Position numbers and translations under genes: made by a program. Positions 61,993-64,000 of a stretch of 64,000 nucleotides of DNA are shown piece after piece (the stretch's first letter is position 1; every line of letters begins with the position of its first letter). A model generated the notes under the pieces. The model saw nothing but the letters and a program-made list of their open reading frames with translations. It had not been told where the DNA came from and made no database searches. The DNA comes from LD21 sp963715785 (GTDB taxonomy: Bacteria > Bacteroidota > Bacteroidia > Bacteroidales > VadinHA17), in assembly GCA_963715785.1 (NCBI GenBank), contig OY970276.1:496001-560000 (forward strand). The letters run 5' to 3'.

Positions 61993-64000
61993 CTATTTCA
62001 CTGTCTGCCTGTCTGACGACATAGCAGCCACAGCCTGAAGGAACCAGCCTGTATGAGGGATCCATTGCTCACTCCAGCGCCATTCATTTCCGTTATCTTC
62101 CATTTTGAAATCTATGCCTGATCCGTCTCCGTTTCCCGCTTTTCCGGTAATTCCGTTTGAAATGCCCCCTCTTCCGGATCCATGGCCAAACATGGACGCC
62201 ATATAAGGCACATTGTTTTGTCCATAGCCATACATCATACAGATATTATATGGATTACAGCCCAATACCCAGGAAACCAGGTGGCTCGCATAATCAGCCA
62301 GGGGCTGGCTCACTCCAAATGCTGTCTTTCCCGGATATACAAGGCGACCACCGACTATAGCAGCTGCCGCCAGAGAACCCAGCCTTGCATCCTCGCCCTG
62401 CCACCACCAGCCGCTTTCATTTTCATGCGGAATAAAAAATCCGTTCTGCACTTTTCCTTTATAAAGAAAGCTTTGTCTGGGATAGCCAAAAGGGTTTGGC
62501 ACCTCTCCGGTAATCCTTAGATTATAATCAAGGGCTTTCTTTATTGTTTCCAGCGCTGAATCACGATGTTTAGGATCTGTCTCTTTATCAAGGTAGCGTG
62601 CAAGGGCAATTATTGGTAATCCCGCATCGGCAGCATGCCAGAAAGGACGATCGGCGTCATTCGCGAGAAAGTAGCCATTTTTTGTCATGCGAAGGGAGAG
62701 ATTATTCGCACGTTTTCTTGCCTCGTCGCAATAAAGCTGTTTCCCTGTGGCAATCCATAGCTCGGAGGAGGCCATCAAAGCGCAATAATCATCGATAACA
62801 TTATCTTTTCCGTCATCCGCATATTTTGTGCTGTTTACAAGAAGGTGATCAAAGGCACGCTCCGCTGCAGCCAGATATTGAGCTGAAGTAAAATCACCAT
62901 CCTTTTTCCACATTGATATTCGGGCCAGTGAAGCAATTGCCATCCCTCCTCCTTCGCGCCATGCACACTGGTAATCTGAAGTGGTCTTACTGTCAGCCAG
63001 CAATCCTACCACCCTCCTGGCCTTCGGGTCCTTATTGAAATACGTAAAGACTGTCATATAAAAATAGCCTTCAGGTGACAGCGACCGCATAATATAGTCA
63101 GCTCCGTATAATGCTTCTTTTGTGAGCGCTTCTGTGGCATTGGTCTCCTTAAGAACTTTTGAAGCTGTTTCGACGGTATTTATCATCGACCAGTCCACCA
63201 TCGGGGTTTGCTGGGGCGACATGAAATTTGTATAAGCGAGATGTGAAAAATATTTGCTTATGTCGCCTGATGCATCGCACCATCCCCCATGCAAATCAAC
63301 TGTTTTATCACTGCCATAAAGTATTATGCTCTTGTCAGCGTCGAGTTCCTGAGGTGAATTTGCACGTTGATGAAAAAAGAAATTAATAATTGCAGGTATT
63401 GCAGTTATGGCAATTGCCTGATCGCCGATCTTAAAATCATATGAAGAATATTCCTTATTATCCGCTTTCACAACCAGATTGTAATATCCTGGTTTTTGAA
63501 AAGAAGAAAAATCAGCCTTTGAGTAAAACAGATCCGGCGACCATTCCTGTACTTTTATTCCCGGTGATAATTTTCCTGTGTAGACGTTCTCCAAAGTAAG
63601 GGCATCTCTGAGCTCAAACACAGAAGATACCGGCAGTAATTCATCGCTTTTTACCATTGCCATTTTCGGGCCATTCAGATTATATGCCACCTGGTTTACC
63701 AGGATTGTAATTTTCTTCTGCAGAGACCTGTCAAGATCGGACTGTTCTTTGTTCTTAACAGGAGAAGCCGCCCATAGGATTGCATCCCGGATAAGAATTT
63801 TAAAATTAGGATCGGTACAGGCTGTCGAATCGTGCCCTATGCCTATATAGATCACCCTGTCGTAATCAGGATTTGTCCATATAATTGGATGATCACCCAT
63901 CGGCTTATCTGTTTTATATGAACTCTCATCTGCAGTAGCCAGCACATGGACATTCTGGCGCGGACTTCTGTCAAACTCGTACCATTCATCATAAAAAGTG
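61993..64000 (-). CDS. ThuA-GH9 fusion glycoside hydrolase (5' end outside window)
   Basis: At least 668 residues, still open at the right edge. The first 50 or so match the end of a ThuA domain (DEWYEFDRSPRQNVHVLATADESS is seen in pieces at 63900-63997). An N-terminal Ig-like domain of GH9 enzymes follows, then the GH9 catalytic domain with GGWCDASGDISKYFSH (catalytic Asp), NPYNICMMYGYG and NESGWWWQGEDARLGS (catalytic Glu region). GH9 enzymes cut beta-1,4-glucans and related polymers. The fusion, with a separate ThuA next to it, suggests a shared role at the cell surface. Confidence 0.85.
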   Translation of the reverse strand, partial: TFYDEWYEFDRSPRQNVHVLATADESSYKTDKPMGDHPIIWTNPDYDRVIYIGIGHDSTACTDPNFKILIRDAILWAASPVKNKEQSDLDRSLQKKITILVNQVAYNLNGPKMAMVKSDELLPVSSVFELRDALTLENVYTGKLSPGIKVQEWSPDLFYSKADFSSFQKPGYYNLVVKADNKEYSSYDFKIGDQAIAITAIPAIINFFFHQRANSPQELDADKSIILYGSDKTVDLHGGWCDASGDISKYFSHLAYTNFMSPQQTPMVDWSMINTVETASKVLKETNATEALTKEALYGADYIMRSLSPEGYFYMTVFTYFNKDPKARRVVGLLADSKTTSDYQCAWREGGGMAIASLARISMWKKDGDFTSAQYLAAAERAFDHLLVNSTKYADDGKDNVIDDYCALMASSELWIATGKQLYCDEARKRANNLSLRMTKNGYFLANDADRPFWHAADAGLPIIALARYLDKETDPKHRDSALETIKKALDYNLRITGEVPNPFGYPRQSFLYKGKVQNGFFIPHENESGWWWQGEDARLGSLAAAAIVGGRLVYPGKTAFGVSQPLADYASHLVSWVLGCNPYNICMMYGYGQNNVPYMASMFGHGSGRGGISNGITGKAGNGDGSGIDFKMEDNGNEWRWSEQWIPHTGWFLQAVAAMSSDRQTVK

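Overview
The window looks like a chromosomal segment of an uncultivated member of the Bacteroidota, probably Bacteroidales. The signs are TonB-dependent receptors with carboxypeptidase-regulatory-like N-termini and a DUF4249 partner, a MenA enzyme (menaquinone), a tRNA without an encoded CCA, and several promoters of the Bacteroidota type (TTTG, about 19-22 bases, then TAnnTTTG). No rRNA operon, phage or CRISPR array was seen.

Layout. 1-2.1 kb: three tandem secreted proteins that have the receptor plug domain but no beta-barrel. 2.1-11.2 kb: housekeeping genes (aspS, tadA, two glutamate dehydrogenases either side of dprA, tatD, a type I asparaginase, tRNA-Ser). 11.4-22.4 kb: a PD-(D/E)XK protein, a TonB receptor with a DUF4249 lipoprotein, menA, an XRE-pentapeptide regulator, HutD, a START protein, an OmpA protein and a pyrimidine-dimer glycosylase. 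22.5-24.2 kb: an IS110-family element. 24.3-34.9 kb: a Gre factor, a glycosyltransferase broken by one stop codon, a TetR-ABC transporter-MutS-like cluster, a serine hydrolase, a HigB/HigA-ImmA toxin-antitoxin pair and a metallo-hydrolase. Intergenic gaps here carry GGTTRA hexamer arrays and other short-period repeats.

35.0-49.4 kb is the most unusual region. AT-rich genes, all on the + strand, alternate with richly structured non-coding elements. The elements begin with TAAC and end with GTTA, usually inside CGGGCCGTTA, have complementary arms, and share internal sequence. This is the architecture of an integron cassette array, but most attC-like elements are about 290-375 bases long, far above usual attC sizes, and no integron integrase is in the window. 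The cargo is a cation-efflux-like protein, a large putative PD-(D/E)XK protein, a NERD nuclease, an FtsX-like permease, and five toxin-antitoxin-type pairs (ImmA-XRE/DUF4411, MntA-HepT, DUF6364/VapC, Phd/YoeB, and a second MntA-HepT whose two active sites both look destroyed).

49.6-64 kb: a membrane protein, a cupin, a SUMF1-domain protein, an AraC regulator, a flavodoxin-ferredoxin, then a complete self-contained mannose-family phosphotransferase operon (EIIA, EIIB, fused EIIC-EIID, Enzyme I, HPr) ending in NagB, which points to amino-sugar uptake and is unusual for Bacteroidota. The window closes with a two-domain thioredoxin-like protein and, on the minus strand, a ThuA protein next to a ThuA-GH9 fusion that runs off the end.
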